Source: RGIG8745 sp964554265
GTDB lineage: Bacteria; Bacteroidota; Bacteroidia; Bacteroidales; Bacteroidaceae
Direction of reading: 5' to 3'
DNA length: 6,933 nt
Assembly: GCA_964554265.1 (NCBI GenBank)
Contig: CAZKOB010000155.1
Location: 1 to 6,933, forward strand
Part shown: positions 1 to 6,472 of the stretch, piece by piece
How the letters are laid out: every line of letters begins with the position of its first letter
Numbering within the stretch: the stretch's first letter is position 1
Program-made: the position numbers and the translations under genes
Notes under the pieces: generated by a model
The model's database searches: none
The model's input: only the letters and a program-made list of their open reading frames with translations
Told to the model about the DNA's origin: nothing

Positions 1-31
1 GGTGAACGAAATTTATTTTCAAGGTGAACGA
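1..31. repeat. Partial tandem repeat, 22-bp period, at left edge
   Basis: The octamer GGTGAACG begins at position 1 and again at position 23, giving a 22-bp period with one full unit and the start of a second. The unit begins GGTGAACGAAATTTATTT and continues TTCAA. The second copy diverges after GGTGAACGA into unrelated sequence. The same 18-mer occurs in reverse complement at 6900-6917, so this is a dispersed repeat and not a local accident. The window starts inside it, so the true number of units to the left is unknown. It codes for nothing recognisable. Confidence 0.7.
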
Positions 32-419
32 GTTTGAGAAGGTCTGTTTTTCGGGCTGAAATCTGGTGTGGACTAAAATTGATTTCTTAAAAAGAGTGAA
101 ATCGGATTTTCAATGTCGCGAAAAACAAAGATGGATTTTGGCTGTGAAAAACAAGAATCTTGGACAAGTTTTTTATAACTTGCTGATTATCAGCATATCC
201 CATTTTTGTCACAACCTATACCTTTTGCATCTAAAACTGCATGTTTTTGCTGAAATAGTATTTTATTGATAATCAAATGTTTATCTATAAATCTTCAAAA
301 AATTGACAAACAATCAAGTGTAAACAAATATTAATTATGTTAATAAAGTTCCGTTTGCTATGGGTGGACTTAGTGTCAAAAAGAAAGAAGAAATGTCGCT
401 GAGAAAGACAGCTGCCTTT
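32..419. other. AT-rich intergenic DNA without a recognised gene
   Basis: No recognisable coding region is present. The open frame at 66-269 (67 codons, plus strand) has a composition rich in F, L, H and I typical of translated AT-rich noncoding DNA, and it matches no family I know. A weak imperfect direct repeat is visible at 104-131 and 133-156; both copies start GGATTTT and end near GAAAAACAA. A short plus-strand frame starts at ATG 360 and runs into the palindromic element at 465-467. It is discussed among the findings and is not called as a gene. No clear TAnnTTTG promoter box was found on either strand. Confidence 0.6.
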
Positions 420-425
420 GCTGAT

Positions 426-490
426 GTATTCACAGACTCCTCCGTCGCTTCGCGCCACCTCCCCTAACTTAGGGGAGGAGCTTAGTTACC
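426..490 (+). repeat. Left 65-bp arm of large inverted repeat
   Basis: This arm pairs with 559-623. It begins GTATTCACAGACTCCTCCG and ends in GTTACC. It holds a perfect 10+1+10 palindrome at 458-478 (CCTCCCCTAA, one base, TTAGGGGAGG). An alternative pairing is possible within the arm, CTCCTCC at 437-443 with GGAGGAG at 474-480. The arm can therefore fold on itself or with its partner, as REP-type sequences do. Confidence 0.85.
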
Positions 491-558
491 TTGCTCGTTG
501 GAAAGCCAATAGGGAGTCAACATGTTGGCTACTAATATAATAGCATTAACACCGAACA

Positions 559-623
559 GGTAACCAGGCTCCTCCCCTAAGTTAGGGGAGGTGGCGCGAA
601 GCGACGGAGGAGTCTGCGAATAC
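559..623 (-). repeat. Right 65-bp arm of large inverted repeat
   Basis: This is the reverse complement of 426-490 with about three mismatches (one near the outer end, two near the inner end), and it includes the same 21-bp palindrome. The 68-bp spacer at 491-558 contains a further small stem, AGCCAA at 504-509 with TTGGCT at 525-530, enclosing the palindrome CAACATGTTG at 518-527. No reading frame of note lies in the spacer. The near identity of the arms suggests a recent origin or continuing sequence homogenisation. Confidence 0.85.
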
Positions 624-736
624 ACCAACTTACAACAACTCAGAAAAAGTATTGAGAAAATATCTCAAAGAGGAGTCTGCGAATACAACAGTTTACAACC
701 ATAAGAATCACAAGATGAGTCTGTGAATACATCAGC
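607..736. repeat. Three iterated copies of a GAGTCTGYGAATACA repeat
   Basis: Copy 1 at 607-636 and copy 2 at 670-699 match at 27 of 30 positions: GAGGAGTCTGCGAATACA, then a variable stretch, then TTACAAC. Copy 3 at 714-731 is shorter and reads GATGAGTCTGTGAATACA. Spacings are 63 and 44 bp, so this is not a CRISPR-like regular array. A fourth copy lies in the opposite orientation at 424-442. The first copy forms the outer end of the right palindromic arm, which suggests the element grew by duplication of its end sequence. Confidence 0.75.
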
Positions 737-799
737 GAAAAAAATTGGATATAGACATCAGTTTTGAGTAATGCAGGGTGACACAATTGACGAAGTCTG

Positions 800-2812
800 T
801 CAGGAAAATATTATATCCAGAAATTCATCTTCTGTCAAGATGGCAACTCCAAGTTTTTTAGCTTTTTCTAATTTAGCCGGTCCCATGTTGTCGCCGGCAA
901 GGATAAATGAAGTCTTCGCAGAAATGCTTCCGACGTTCTTTCCTCCATGCTTTTCAATGAGCGCCTTGTACTCATCGCGAGAATGGCGGCTGAAGACACC
1001 GCTTATAACAATGCTCTTGCCCGCCAGCTTGTCTGTTGCATCCGTTGTCGTCTCTTCTGAAATCTGCATACTAACTCCGGCTTTGCGCAGACGGGAGATA
1101 ATGGCGATGTTGCGTTCGTCAGCAAAATACCGGATAATGCTCTGGGCTATCACTGTGCCGACACCGTCCACATCAAGAAGTTGTTCGAAAGTGGCTGCAG
1201 CAAGCGAGTCCATCGACTTGAACTTGCGTGCAATCAGCTTGGCAGTTGTCTCACCGACAAACCGTATGCCGATAGCAAATACAACGCGTTCAAACGGCAC
1301 ATTACATGAAGCCTTGATACCTTCGACGATCTTTCGCGCAGACTTTTCTTTCGTTCCGTTCGCTCCGCTTATGTCGCTGACCTTAATGTTGTATAGATCA
1401 GCCGCATCGTGTATGAGTCCACGGTTGTAATATTCATCTATGGTCTCGGGTCCAAGACTTTCGATGTTCATCGCTTTACGAGAGATGAAGTGCTCGATTC
1501 GTCCCTTTATCTGAGGAGGACAAAGTACATCGTTCGGACAATAATGGGCGGCTTCGCCCTCATATCTTACCAGCCGTGTGCCACATTCAGGACAAGTGGT
1601 TATAAATTCCACTTTCTTCATGCCTTCTGTACGCAGACTTTTTTCTACTCCAACGACTTTTGGGATGATTTCGCCTCCTTTTTCCACATATACCATGTCA
1701 CCGATGTGAAGGTCAAGTTCGGAAATGATATCAGCATTATGAAGCGATGCACGTCTGACGACAGTTCCGGCAAGCTGCACCGGGTCCATATTGGCTACAG
1801 GAGTAACCGTACCCATTCTGCCGACTTGGTAAGTGACCTCATTGAGTCTTGTGCATGCTCTCTCTGCCTTGAATTTGTATGCGATGGCCCAACGTGGACT
1901 TTTTGCGGTGTATCCCAAATGGCGCTGCTGACGAAGAGAATTGACTTTAAGTACAATACCGTCCGTGGCAACCGGAAGATTCTTGCGTTCTGTATCCCAA
2001 TAGCTGATAAAGGAGAGAATCTCTTCAACATTCTTGCATTTCTTCATGCCTTCAGATATTTTGAATCCCCATTTGCGTGCTTCCTGCAGGTTCTCGTAAT
2101 GCCCGCTGTCTGCCGGAATTTCATCCCCAAGAAGATAGTAAAGGTAAGCATCCAGTTTGCGGGAAGCCACAAGTTCTGATTTTTGCGACTTCAATGTTCC
2201 GGAAGCCGCATTGCGAGGGTTGGCAAACAATGGCTCTCCCTTGGCTTCGCGTTCGGCATTGAGTTCTTCAAATGAGGTCCACGGCATAAGTATCTCGCCT
2301 CTTATCTCAAATTCATGCGGATAACCGGAACCACTGCGGAGTTTCAGCGGAATGCTTTTGATAGTACGCACATTGACTGTTACATCATCGCCCTGCACAC
2401 CGTCTCCACGGGTCACGGCACGTGTCAATACACCATCGACATAGGTCAGGGAAATACTTAGTCCATCGTACTTCATCTCTGCACATATCTCGAAGTCCTC
2501 GCCTTCAAGACCGTTTTTAACTCGTTCGTAGAAATCACGGACTTCGTAGGCATTGTATGTGTTGGACAGTGACAGCATCGGATATCTATGAGCCACTTGT
2601 GTAAAAGATTGGTTGATGTCACTTCCTACTCTTTGTGTAGGTGAGTTCTCGTCCGCATATTGAGGATACTTCGCTTCCAGCTCTTGCAGCTGTTTCATCA
2701 TGATATCAAAGTCGTAGTCGGAAATGACAGGAGCATTCAGCACATAATAATTATAGTTGTGTCTATGCAACTCTTCTCGGAGTTGCTCTATCTGTTCTTT
2801 GGGGGTTGTCAT
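800..2812 (-). CDS. ligA: NAD-dependent DNA ligase LigA
   Basis: The product is the NAD+-dependent ligase that seals nicks in replication and repair. It is 670 residues, the usual family length. In order I see the N-terminal Ia domain (HNYNYYVLNAPVISDYDFD, residues 18-36, NMN binding), the adenylation domain with the catalytic lysine K114 in the KYDG motif, the motif TDGIVLKV near 283-290, and an OB fold around 320-395. A four-cysteine zinc finger follows (C407, C410, C425, C431), then helix-hairpin-helix repeats about 440-580 and a C-terminal BRCT domain about 593-670. The frame is open 22 codons upstream to 2878, but that start would lie inside the proS terminator hairpin. The Met at 2812 (MTTPKEQIEQL) gives the standard N-terminus. 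The gene is downstream of proS on the same strand, with a terminator between them. I see no strong intrinsic terminator after it, only a T7 tract near 744-738. All expected catalytic and zinc residues are present. Confidence 0.97.
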   Translation of the reverse strand: MTTPKEQIEQLREELHRHNYNYYVLNAPVISDYDFDIMMKQLQELEAKYPQYADENSPTQRVGSDINQSFTQVAHRYPMLSLSNTYNAYEVRDFYERVKNGLEGEDFEICAEMKYDGLSISLTYVDGVLTRAVTRGDGVQGDDVTVNVRTIKSIPLKLRSGSGYPHEFEIRGEILMPWTSFEELNAEREAKGEPLFANPRNAASGTLKSQKSELVASRKLDAYLYYLLGDEIPADSGHYENLQEARKWGFKISEGMKKCKNVEEILSFISYWDTERKNLPVATDGIVLKVNSLRQQRHLGYTAKSPRWAIAYKFKAERACTRLNEVTYQVGRMGTVTPVANMDPVQLAGTVVRRASLHNADIISELDLHIGDMVYVEKGGEIIPKVVGVEKSLRTEGMKKVEFITTCPECGTRLVRYEGEAAHYCPNDVLCPPQIKGRIEHFISRKAMNIESLGPETIDEYYNRGLIHDAADLYNIKVSDISGANGTKEKSARKIVEGIKASCNVPFERVVFAIGIRFVGETTAKLIARKFKSMDSLAAATFEQLLDVDGVGTVIAQSIIRYFADERNIAIISRLRKAGVSMQISEETTTDATDKLAGKSIVISGVFSRHSRDEYKALIEKHGGKNVGSISAKTSFILAGDNMGPAKLEKAKKLGVAILTEDEFLDIIFS

Positions 2813-2858
2813 GCAATTCAACAAATTAACTGTCAAGTAATGATGTTTGTTCAGGCAT

Positions 2859-2925
2859 AAAAAACACAGAGAATACAAGTCGGAGCCTATCGTTAGTCAA
2901 GTTCCTCTCTCTGCATTCTCTGTGT
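2859..2925 (-). terminator. Intrinsic terminator after proS
   Basis: Read on the minus strand, ACACAGAGAAT (2925-2915) pairs perfectly over 11 bp with ATTCTCTGTGT (2874-2864). The stem is followed at once by six T residues (2864-2859). The 40-nt loop is unusually long for a rho-independent terminator. The site begins about 40 bp after the proS stop and ends 47 bp before the ligA start, so it should separate the two genes at least partly. Its position also argues against the upstream alternative start of ligA at 2878. Confidence 0.75.
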
Positions 2926-2964
2926 ATGTTATAAATAGAAGATTGTTTCCTTATAGTGTCCGAA

Positions 2965-4446
2965 TTAATACGAACGAGCTATAAGTACACGATATTTTGA
3001 AGGCTTTCCACTTACCATGTCGACACCCGGAGTCTGTTCGTATGCGAACGGCACACAACGAATTGTAGCCTGTGTCTCTTCCTTTATTCGTGCTTCGGTC
3101 TCAGTCGTACCGTCCCAATGGCAAAGGAAGAAACCACCATCTTTTACCTTGTTCTTGAACTCCTCGTAATCATCGCACTCATAGATATGCGCATCACGGA
3201 AGTCTACTGCCTTTTTGTAGATGTTGCTCTGTATGTCATCGAGAAGCTTCTTGACATGTTCTTCTATGCCTTCAAGCTGCAAAGCTTCCTTTTCGAGAGT
3301 GTCGCGGCGCATCACTTCCACTGTTCCGTTTTCGAGGTCTCGCGCTCCAATCACAAGACGTACCGGTATTCCCTTCAGTTCGTAGTCGGCGAATTTGAAT
3401 CCCGGACGCTTGTTGTCCGCATTGTCATACTTCACGCTGATGCCGAGCAAACGTAGTCTGGCGCATATTGCGTCTGCCTTGTCGTTGAGCAGCTGCAACT
3501 GCTCGTCTGTCTTCCATATAGGAATGATGACAACCTGTATAGGAGCCAATGCAGGCGGAAGTACAAGTCCGTTGTCGTCGGAATGGGTCATAATAAGTGC
3601 CCCCATCAGACGTGTAGATACTCCCCATGAGGTAGCCCATGCGTATTCAGGCTTGTTCTCTTTGTTGAGGAACTGTACATCGAATGCGCGACCGAAGTTC
3701 TGCCCGAGGAAATGCGATGTTCCGCTCTGGAGCGCTTTTCCGTCTTGCATCATGGCTTCTATTGTATAGGTGTCGAGGGCACCTGCAAACCGTTCGGTCT
3801 CGCTTTTTACTCCCTGTATCACAGGCACAGCCATATACTTCTCTGCAAAGTCGGCATAGACATGGAGCATTTGTTTGGCACGCTCTTCCGCTTCTTCGCG
3901 TGTGGCATGGGCTGTATGGCCTTCCTGCCAGAGAAATTCGGATGTACGCAGGAAAAGACGCGTGCGCATTTCCCAACGCATGACATTGCACCATTGGTTG
4001 CACAAGATAGGGAGATCTCTGTATGACTTTATCCAATTCTTATATGTGTTCCATATAATAGTCTCGGATGTAGGGCGGATTATCAGTTCCTCTTCCAGTT
4101 TTGCAGCAGGATCGACCACTACTCCATTGTGGTTCTCATTGGCTTTGAGGCGATAATGAGTGACAACCGCACATTCTTTGGCAAATCCTTCTACATGCTC
4201 AGCTTCGCGACTGAGGAAAGATTTGGGAATAAGAAGAGGAAAATATGCATTCTGTACACCTGTCTCCTTGAATTTGTCATCAAGAATACGTTGCATCTTT
4301 TCCCAAATAGCATATCCGTATGGCTTGATGACCATACAGCCACGTACGTCCGACTGCTCCGCAAGGTCTGCTTTGACAACGAGTTCGTTATACCACTGAG
4401 AATAATTGACGCTTCGCTTTGTAAGATCTTTAAGTTCTTTTGCCAT
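2965..4446 (-). CDS. proS: Prolyl-tRNA synthetase, archaeal/eukaryal type
   Basis: This class II aminoacyl-tRNA synthetase activates proline with ATP and charges tRNA-Pro in the cytosol. At 493 residues it is the compact archaeal/eukaryal-type enzyme and lacks the roughly 180-residue editing insertion of the E. coli type. Visible features are the proline-binding loop RPTSETIIW (124-132), motif 2 region MRWEMR (156-161) with FLRTSEFLWQEGHTAH (165-180), GTSHFLGQNFG (242-252) and motif 3 GVSTRLMGALIMTHSD (275-290). A Rossmann-like anticodon-binding domain lies at about 303-405, followed by a C-terminal domain ending in the family-typical RSY. The four-cysteine zinc site of that last domain looks degenerate: only C442 and C464 align plausibly. 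The start at 4446 (MAKELKDLTKRSVNYSQWY) fits family N-termini, and a promoter-like box lies 30 bp upstream. The gene is divergent from the OmpA-like lipoprotein gene. Confidence 0.97.
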   Translation of the reverse strand: MAKELKDLTKRSVNYSQWYNELVVKADLAEQSDVRGCMVIKPYGYAIWEKMQRILDDKFKETGVQNAYFPLLIPKSFLSREAEHVEGFAKECAVVTHYRLKANENHNGVVVDPAAKLEEELIIRPTSETIIWNTYKNWIKSYRDLPILCNQWCNVMRWEMRTRLFLRTSEFLWQEGHTAHATREEAEERAKQMLHVYADFAEKYMAVPVIQGVKSETERFAGALDTYTIEAMMQDGKALQSGTSHFLGQNFGRAFDVQFLNKENKPEYAWATSWGVSTRLMGALIMTHSDDNGLVLPPALAPIQVVIIPIWKTDEQLQLLNDKADAICARLRLLGISVKYDNADNKRPGFKFADYELKGIPVRLVIGARDLENGTVEVMRRDTLEKEALQLEGIEEHVKKLLDDIQSNIYKKAVDFRDAHIYECDDYEEFKNKVKDGGFFLCHWDGTTETEARIKEETQATIRCVPFAYEQTPGVDMVSGKPSKYRVLIARSY

Positions 4447-4475
4447 GATTGTATATCATTTTTGAAATTTTAATG

Positions 4476-4483
4476 CAAAAGTA
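4476..4483 (-). promoter_or_regulatory. Putative proS promoter -7 box
   Basis: On the minus strand the sequence TACTTTTG matches the Bacteroidetes -7 consensus TAnnTTTG exactly. It lies 30 bp upstream of the proS ATG, which would give a leader of roughly 20-25 nt. There is no clean TTTG at the -33 position; only a T-run (minus strand, 4501-4497) lies slightly too close. The leader is AT-rich without a Shine-Dalgarno sequence. Confidence 0.55.
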
Positions 4484-4607
4484 AGTATTAATACTGAAAA
4501 AGTACTGCTAAAGCAATAAAATTCTCGTTTATTATGGCGATATTTGCACTGTTTTTGTGAGGAGACACAAACGAATAAATTGAGTGAATATTATTATTGT
4601 GTGTCGT

Positions 4608-4639
4608 TTTGGGATAATCAATCTATAATATTATATTAC
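4608..4639 (+). promoter_or_regulatory. Putative promoter of OmpA-like lipoprotein gene
   Basis: TTTG at 4608-4611 is followed after 20 bp by TATATTAC at 4632-4639, which matches four of the six fixed positions of TAnnTTTG. Spacing and location, 22 bp before the start codon, fit a Bacteroidetes sigma-ABfr-type promoter. The leader ACTTAAAAAACAAAAATCTT is A-rich, as in highly expressed Bacteroidetes genes. An alternative box, GATATTTG at 4539-4546, would give a leader of over 100 nt containing the small hairpin TTTGTG/CACAAA at 4554-4571. Confidence 0.4.
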
Positions 4640-4661
4640 AAACTTAAAAAACAAAAATCTT

Positions 4662-5354
4662 ATGAAGAATTTGAAACTTAGTGCAACAGTTCTCAGTGTA
4701 TTGATGCTGTTGTCAGGATGCAATGCAAGTAACACTACAAAAGGTGGTCTTATCGGTGCCGGTAGCGGTGCTGCTGTAGGTGCATTGGCCGGACGTCTTA
4801 TTGGTGGTAATGGCAAGGGCACTGTGATTGGAGCTGTTGCCGGTACTGCAATAGGTACTACTGCCGGTATCCTTATCGGAAAGAAGATGGATAAGGCTAA
4901 GGCTGCTGCCGAAGCTGTCAAGAACGCGCAGGTTGAGAGCGTTACAGATGCCAATGGTCTTTCTGCCGTAAAGGTTACCTTCGACAGTGGTATTCTTTTT
5001 GCTACAAACAAGTCAGACCTCAATGCTGCAGCCAAAACTTGTCTCAGCGACTTTGCAAATGTTCTCAAGACTTACAACGATGCAGACGTAGCTATTTACG
5101 GCCATACCGACAATACCGGTACTGATGCCATCAATAACCCTCTTTCTGAGAAGCGTGCACAGTCGGTTCAGAACTACTTGCGTTCATGCGGTGTCCCTGC
5201 AAACCAGATTGCAGCAGTTGAAGGAAAGGGTTCAACAGAGCCTGTAGCAGATAACGGTACAGCTTCCGGACGTGCTCAGAACCGTCGTGTAGAAGTTTAT
5301 CTGTATGCAAGTCAGGAGATGATTAACGCTGCAAATGCAGGTACTTTGAAGTAA
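4662..5354 (+). CDS. Glycine-zipper OmpA-family outer-membrane lipoprotein
   Basis: This 230-residue protein has a lipoprotein signal peptide with lipobox LSGC, so Cys20 would be the lipidated residue after cleavage. Residues 28-75 are a glycine-zipper segment with repeated GAxxG/GxxxG spacing (GLIGAGSGAAVGALAG, then AVAGTAIGTTAGILIG), which may insert in or associate with the membrane. Residues about 104-216 are an OmpA C-terminal peptidoglycan-binding domain. Within it are FDSGILFATNKSDL, IYGHTDNTGTDAINNP, LSEKRAQSVQNYL and GRAQNRRVEVYL. D150 and R165 correspond to the diaminopimelate-binding Asp/Arg pair of OmpA domains. The architecture resembles E. coli YiaD. The likely role is to tether the outer membrane to peptidoglycan; the precise function is unknown. 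It is divergent from proS, ends in its own terminator, and is followed by mtgA in the same direction. No symbol is given because several paralogues of this family usually exist per genome. Confidence 0.93.
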   Translation: MKNLKLSATVLSVLMLLSGCNASNTTKGGLIGAGSGAAVGALAGRLIGGNGKGTVIGAVAGTAIGTTAGILIGKKMDKAKAAAEAVKNAQVESVTDANGLSAVKVTFDSGILFATNKSDLNAAAKTCLSDFANVLKTYNDADVAIYGHTDNTGTDAINNPLSEKRAQSVQNYLRSCGVPANQIAAVEGKGSTEPVADNGTASGRAQNRRVEVYLYASQEMINAANAGTLK

Positions 5355-5377
5355 GAATAATTTTTCATGTTTTTCAG

Positions 5378-5417
5378 AGGGTGCGGATGGAAGTTGCTTC
5401 ATTCGCGCCCTATCTTT
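5378..5417 (+). terminator. Terminator hairpin after the lipoprotein gene
   Basis: AGGGTGCGGATGGAAG (5378-5393) pairs with CTTCATTCGCGCCCT (5397-5411) over about 15 bp, with one bulged G and two G-T wobbles, around a 3-nt TTG loop. A weak T-containing tail (ATCTTTA) follows. It starts 24 bp after the stop codon, so it fits the end of the lipoprotein transcript. The poor U-tract makes efficiency uncertain. Confidence 0.65.
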
Positions 5418-5433
5418 ATATATAGAGCAAACG

Positions 5434-5441
5434 TATATTTG
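5434..5441 (+). promoter_or_regulatory. Putative mtgA promoter -7 box
   Basis: TATATTTG matches the Bacteroidetes -7 consensus TAnnTTTG exactly and lies 21 bp before the mtgA start. A good TTTG is not present at the usual distance upstream; TTTA at 5415-5418 is slightly too close. Because the lipoprotein terminator sits just upstream, this box makes mtgA a likely independent transcription unit. The leader ends in a T-rich stretch with no Shine-Dalgarno. Confidence 0.55.
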
Positions 5442-5462
5442 TGTCTATAAACATTTTATTTT

Positions 5463-6194
5463 ATGCGCAAACTACTGAACAAGGTTATCAATTTCGTCAA
5501 ATGGGCTTTAATTATATTCTTAGGTTCTTCGATTTCAGCCGTGATATTGTTTAAGTATGTCCGGGTGCCGGTGTCACCACTGATGTTTATCCGGTGCTTC
5601 CAGCAAGTCAAGAATGGCGAACGCATAAAGCTGAAGCATGATTGGGTTCCTTTGGATTCTATATCTCCTGATTTGCCGTTGGCTGTATGGGCGAGTGAGG
5701 ACCAAAATTTCATGAACCATAATGGATTTGACTTCACCCAAATAGAGAAGGCCATTGAAGAACAGAAATCAGGAAAGCGGACCAGAGGAGCAAGTACCAT
5801 TAGCCAGCAGACAGCGAAGAACGTATTCCTGTGGCCTACATCGAGTTGGGTCAGAAAGGGGTTTGAAGTGTATTTCACAGTGCTGATAGAGGTGATATGG
5901 GACAAACACCGTATCATGGAAGTTTACCTTAATACGATAGAGATGGGCAACGGCATTTATGGTGCCGAAGCTGTTGCAAGGGAGCATTTCGGATGTTCGG
6001 CAAAGGAATTGACTCGCAATCAGTGTGCGCTTATTGCCGCATCTTTGCCGAATCCTCTGGAATATGATAGTGGCAAACCGTCGAGATATATGTACAAGCG
6101 TCAGAGTTGGATACTTAAACAGATGCGTTGGTTGGGGCATTTTCCGGAGAAAGAAGCGGATATTCAACCGGATACGGAGGATATTGTGCAATAA
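5463..6194 (+). CDS. mtgA: Monofunctional peptidoglycan glycosyltransferase (GT51)
   Basis: The enzyme polymerises lipid II into glycan strands on the outer face of the inner membrane. It is 243 residues, with one N-terminal membrane anchor at about 12-31 (FVKWALIIFLGSSISAVILF) and a single GT51 domain with no transpeptidase part, which distinguishes it from class A PBPs. Conserved motifs appear in order: AVWASEDQNFMNHNGFD (74-90) with catalytic Glu79; RGASTISQQTAKNVFL (108-123); RKGFEVYFTVLIE (131-143); and KHRIMEVYLNTIEMGNGIYG (148-167) with the second active-site Glu153. ALIAASLPNP (189-198) follows. The start at 5463 (MRKLLNKVINFVKW) places a basic stretch before the anchor, as expected for an N-in topology. 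It follows the peptidoglycan-binding lipoprotein gene but has its own promoter-like box. The nearest strong terminator is about 284 bp downstream. Confidence 0.95.
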   Translation: MRKLLNKVINFVKWALIIFLGSSISAVILFKYVRVPVSPLMFIRCFQQVKNGERIKLKHDWVPLDSISPDLPLAVWASEDQNFMNHNGFDFTQIEKAIEEQKSGKRTRGASTISQQTAKNVFLWPTSSWVRKGFEVYFTVLIEVIWDKHRIMEVYLNTIEMGNGIYGAEAVAREHFGCSAKELTRNQCALIAASLPNPLEYDSGKPSRYMYKRQSWILKQMRWLGHFPEKEADIQPDTEDIVQ

Positions 6195-6256
6195 AAGGTT
6201 GAGTGTGTACCGACGTCCGTGTTTTGATGTAAACAAACTTGTAGTCACTCTGTGTC

Positions 6257-6285
6257 AGAAGATTGCTGTCGTTGTTATCTTCTTT
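6257..6285 (+). terminator. Weak candidate terminator after mtgA
   Basis: AGAAGAT (6257-6263) pairs with ATCTTCT (6277-6283) across a 13-nt loop, followed by only two further T residues. It is 62 bp after the mtgA stop, the right place for a terminator, but the 7-bp AT-rich stem and very short T-tract are weak. If it does not work, mtgA transcripts would run on to the strong hairpin at 6478. Confidence 0.25.
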
Positions 6286-6472
6286 GTAGAATAGAAAAGA
6301 ATTGCAGAATGCAAAAGAGTGCAGGCTACATCCTGTAACAGAAGAAGAACCATGTTTGCCGAAGCGGCTTTGAAGAACGGATCTGTCTATACAGTATCCC
6401 TTTTCCTGACTTCGTTATCGTGTCATACCAAAAAATTCTCATCGAAGATTCTCGCTATTCTTTGATGTCTTT

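Larger units (their letters stand above)
420..736. mobile_element. MITE-like element with nested inverted repeats
   Basis: The region is bounded by a 19-bp exact inverted repeat: GCTGATGTATTCACAGACT at 420-438 and its reverse complement at 718-736. Inside it, two 65-bp arms at 426-490 and 559-623 are reverse complements with only about three mismatches, separated by 68 bp. Each arm also carries its own 21-bp palindrome, so nested hairpins or a cruciform can form. There is no transposase or other ORF inside, so any mobility would have to be supplied in trans. From general recall, which I could not check, similar CTCC-rich palindromes are scattered through gut bacterial genomes. I see no clear target-site duplication, so mobility is inference; a REP-like intergenic repeat or an attenuator-type structure are alternatives. 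Confidence 0.6.

Noticed and set aside
66..269. 67-codon plus-strand frame in the left intergenic region
   Set aside because: It shows low-complexity AT-driven composition, no recognisable motif and no promoter-like box; treated as chance.
607..731. CRISPR-like array
   Set aside because: There are only three copies, with unequal spacing (63 and 44 bp), variable repeat length and no cas genes in the window.
771..2179. Two long plus-strand frames (771-1430 and 1409-2179) opposite ligA
   Set aside because: They are antisense to a full-length ligA with all motifs intact. Their translations show no family features and arise from codon bias of the real gene.
2822..2829. TTAATTTG on the minus strand as a ligA promoter box
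   Set aside because: It matches five of six consensus positions but would leave a leader of only a few nucleotides, and there is no TTTG at the -33 distance.
2813..2878. Longer ligA start at 2878 adding 22 residues
   Set aside because: The added residues have no counterpart in the family, and the start would fall inside the proS terminator stem-loop. The Met at 2812 gives the standard 670-residue protein.
3425..4473. Several overlapping frames within proS on both strands
   Set aside because: They are shadows of proS in other frames; none carries a recognisable domain or start context.
5456..6294. Minus-strand frames 5456-5917 and 5769-6248 and plus-strand frame 6025-6294
   Set aside because: They overlap mtgA, whose catalytic motifs are all present, and have no recognisable features of their own.
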